Source: M0108 sp044228795
GTDB taxonomy: Bacteria > Pseudomonadota > Gammaproteobacteria > Chromatiales > Chromatiaceae
DNA length: 64,000 nt
Direction: 5' to 3'
Assembly: GCA_044228795.1 (NCBI GenBank)
Contig: JBGAUE010000018.1
Span: 5,128 to 69,127, forward strand
The position numbers and the translations under genes were made by a program. Numbering within the stretch: the first letter of the stretch is position 1; the number at the start of each line of letters is the position of its first letter. The notes under the pieces were generated by a model. That model did no database searches and was not told the DNA's origin. It saw only the letters and a program-made list of their open reading frames with translations. Positions 62,431 through 64,000 of the stretch are shown one piece after another.

Positions 62431-63029
62431 GGAGATTCGGGATTCTCAGGATCGCCCTGCTGCTGACGGGTCCGGCCCTGATGGCCGGTTGCGCCTCCTC
62501 GCCGACGTCCAGCTTCTATATTCTCTCGCCGTTGCCGGAGGCCAAAGCCCGCCAGGGGACTCTCGTTGAGGGTAAGATCAGTCTGGGCATAGGTCCCATA
62601 ACCTTGCCAGATTATATGGATAGGCCCCAGATGGTTTCTGGCGTTGGGGCTCAGCGGATCGAAGTGGACGAATACCAGCGCTGGGGCGGCTCCCTGCGCG
62701 CCGACATCGCCAACACCCTCAGTGAAAATCTGGCCCATCTGCTCGGTACCAGCCGCGTTGTTATCATGCCTGCCGAGGTCAAACTACCGGTCCAATATCG
62801 CCTGATCGTCACTATCCTGCGGTTCGATGCTGATAACGAAGGTCAGGCCTTGCTCAAGGTACGCTGGGCCCTCATCGATCCCAACGCCGAGACGGCCCTT
62901 ACCATGCGGGAATCCGCCTATCGCCAGTCCTTTGACCAGGGTGATCGCGCTGCCCAGGTCGCCGCACTTAGCGCCACCCTCGGTGATTTCAGCCGCGAGG
63001 TGGCCGACACCATCCGCAGCCAGCCCTGA
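62427..63029 (+). CDS. pqiC: PqiC-like outer-membrane lipoprotein (ABC transport auxiliary)
   Basis: 200-residue lipoprotein. The lipobox LMAGC puts the lipidated Cys at about residue 22. SSFYILSPLPEAKARQGTLV and LGIGPITLPDYMDRPQMVS are marks of the PqiC/DUF330 family, which docks PqiB at the outer membrane. The ATG overlaps the pqiB stop (ATGA). No other gene follows on this strand until the window end. Confidence 0.92.
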   Translation: MRRFGILRIALLLTGPALMAGCASSPTSSFYILSPLPEAKARQGTLVEGKISLGIGPITLPDYMDRPQMVSGVGAQRIEVDEYQRWGGSLRADIANTLSENLAHLLGTSRVVIMPAEVKLPVQYRLIVTILRFDADNEGQALLKVRWALIDPNAETALTMRESAYRQSFDQGDRAAQVAALSATLGDFSREVADTIRSQP

Positions 63030-63114
63030 AGTGGGCAGGTGTTATGGGCATCCCTTCGCCTGGGGTTAGAGCCTAATCCCTATCAGATCTCCTTTGGAAC
63101 CGGGTTTGGAGATT

Positions 63115-63327
63115 TCAGTCGTTTTCGATCCGAAAGCCGATTTTCAGGGTGACCTGGAAGTGAGCCACCTTACCGTCCACGATGTGGCCGCTGGTTTTAA
63201 CCACCTCGAACCAGTCGATATGCCGGATGCTCTTGGCAGCAGTGGTGATGGCATTATGAATGGCAGCATCGGTCCCAATAGGCGATGTGCCGACGACTTC
63301 AACAAGCTTGTAAACCCGGTCAGACAT
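63115..63327 (-). CDS. Dodecin
   Basis: 70-residue flavin-storing protein that assembles as a dodecamer. MSDRVYKLVEVVGTSP is the family start, with SIRHIDWFEVVKTSGHIVDG in the middle, including the flavin-stacking Trp. The ATG at 63327 has GAGGAGA 5 bases upstream, so it is preferred over 63384. It faces the AT-rich segment carrying the transposase fragment. Confidence 0.93.
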   Translation of the reverse strand: MSDRVYKLVEVVGTSPIGTDAAIHNAITTAAKSIRHIDWFEVVKTSGHIVDGKVAHFQVTLKIGFRIEND

Positions 63328-63804
63328 GACATTCTCCTCAGCATCTGATTTGTAAAAAATTCCTCTCCCGCGCCTTTCAGACAAAATTGCTATTGCTCCT
63401 GTGAGAAATCACGGGCATGAGAAAGTTTGCAGTGCGCTGATATCGAAACGGCTGAACTGGTACCATGAGCGCCCAGTTATCGATTTGCCAGCGACAATGG
63501 CGCGTTTGGTTGCCCCATATCTGGTACCAAAACATACACCACTAACTGCACGCGAAAGGCAATATATGACGCGATTATGCCAAAGTGAGGAGGGAATATT
63601 TATTGTAACTTCATGAACTGGTGGAGAGGGTGTCCGTCAACAAGCATGCCGCAGCATCCCGTACTCATCCCCATTTCAATATTAAACAGTCCGTTATCTC
63701 CAGTACCTTGCCGCACTGATCCGGTATAATCCTCGCCATGCGGTATCATCACTGGTAGCTTGAGATGGCGGCAAAACAACTTACTAATCCTATCTAAAGT
63801 AATG
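63328..63804. other. AT-rich segment without a supported gene, next to the transposase fragment
   Basis: Two short frames (63401-63616 plus, 63600-63818 minus) lack ribosome sites and recognisable homology. Base composition is clearly lower in GC than the rest of the window, which is consistent with foreign or decaying DNA. Confidence 0.5.
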
Positions 63805-64000
63805 TCATATAGAAGCATAGCGACAATTGGGATGTTGAAAGAAGGTCGTCACCAGTGCCGGTAGTTTCTGCAAGCGATGCAGTGTGCTCAAGATCATGGC
63901 TTTCAGTTCGACTTTGTTCTGGAGCAATTTCTTCGCCACCCGCGTTTTTACATTGAGCCAGACTTGCTCGTCCGGGTTCAGTTGCGGTGCATAGGGTGGC
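63805..64000 (-). mobile_element. IS630-family transposase, C-terminal part, cut by the window edge
   Basis: Minus-strand frame beginning at the window edge, 64 residues to a TGA at 63805. It starts PPYAPQLNPDEQVWLNVKTR, the last part of the IS630/Tc1 DDE catalytic domain; the Glu in NPDE is the third catalytic acid. It continues with a helical tail. The catalytic Asps and the rest of the element lie outside the window, so completeness cannot be judged. The terminal inverted repeat was not identified. Confidence 0.8.

Noticed and set aside
63401..63616. 71-codon frame in the AT-rich segment (plus strand)
   Set aside because: No signal, family or ribosome site. It may be debris of a mobile element, but nothing supports a gene.
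63600..63818. 72-codon minus-strand frame overlapping the end of the transposase
   Set aside because: Not recognisable and lacks a ribosome site; it overlaps the transposase stop in another frame.

Overview
The window is a GC-rich, densely coded chromosomal segment from a gammaproteobacterium. Four blocks support this: aroA-cmk-rpsA-ihfB, holC-pepA-lptG, the pqiABC set and htpG. A diheme cytochrome c, a six-gene Mrp Na+/H+ antiporter operon and a hydrogenase maturation factor (HypF) would fit a sulfur-oxidising or purple sulfur bacterium (Chromatiales). That lineage is an inference, because no 16S rRNA gene or photosynthesis gene is present. No tRNA, rRNA or CRISPR array was recognised.

Layout. 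0-0.75 kb: end of a diheme cytochrome c gene. 0.8-7.8 kb: Mrp antiporter operon in the order A(B fused)-C-D-E-F-G. Between D and E it is interrupted by a Gly/Tyr-rich secreted repeat protein and by the decayed remnant of a second mnhD. 7.8-9.3 kb: two unknown genes on the minus strand. 9.5-20.0 kb: a run of same-strand genes for surface polysaccharide (large secreted beta-repeat protein, GNAT, beta-propeller protein, O-antigen ligase/polymerase-like protein, two GT4 glycosyltransferases, AsnB-type amidotransferase), followed by a Tat-exported serine hydrolase and phosphoglucomutase on the minus strand. 23.0-33.4 kb: htpG, an arsR-corA overlapping pair, hypF, and a very large membrane protein built of two similar halves. 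33.4-34.4 kb: AT-richer, nearly empty stretch with one small Cys-containing secreted protein. 34.4-38.2 kb: holC, pepA, lptG (no lptF beside it) and an RDD protein. 38.3-43.0 kb: FixL/DctS-like kinase, FixJ-like regulator and a UMF1-type transporter. 43.0-46.1 kb: DEAD-box helicase and a dihydrolipoyl dehydrogenase-like flavoprotein. 46.2-50.7 kb: aroA-cmk-rpsA-ihfB. 50.8-57.6 kb: phoB, a Nudix hydrolase, a Pro-rich lipoprotein, DUF2939 and DUF4126 proteins, cca, and a Cache-Schlafen membrane protein. 57.8-63.0 kb: bacterial PH-domain protein, small membrane protein, pqiA, a Spy/CpxP-like periplasmic protein, pqiB and pqiC. 63.1-64 kb: dodecin, then an AT-rich segment ending in the C-terminal part of an IS630-family transposase cut by the window edge.

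How the genes work together. Much of the window concerns the envelope: ion homeostasis (Mrp, CorA), surface glycan production (9.5-20 kb plus Pgm, which supplies glucose-1-phosphate), LPS export (LptG), and lipid traffic between membranes (PqiABC with a Spy-like chaperone). The most informative oddities are the duplicated and decayed mnhD around the repeat-protein gene, the two-half 1396-residue membrane protein, the Cache-AlbA_2 receptor, and the Spy-like gene inside the pqi cluster.
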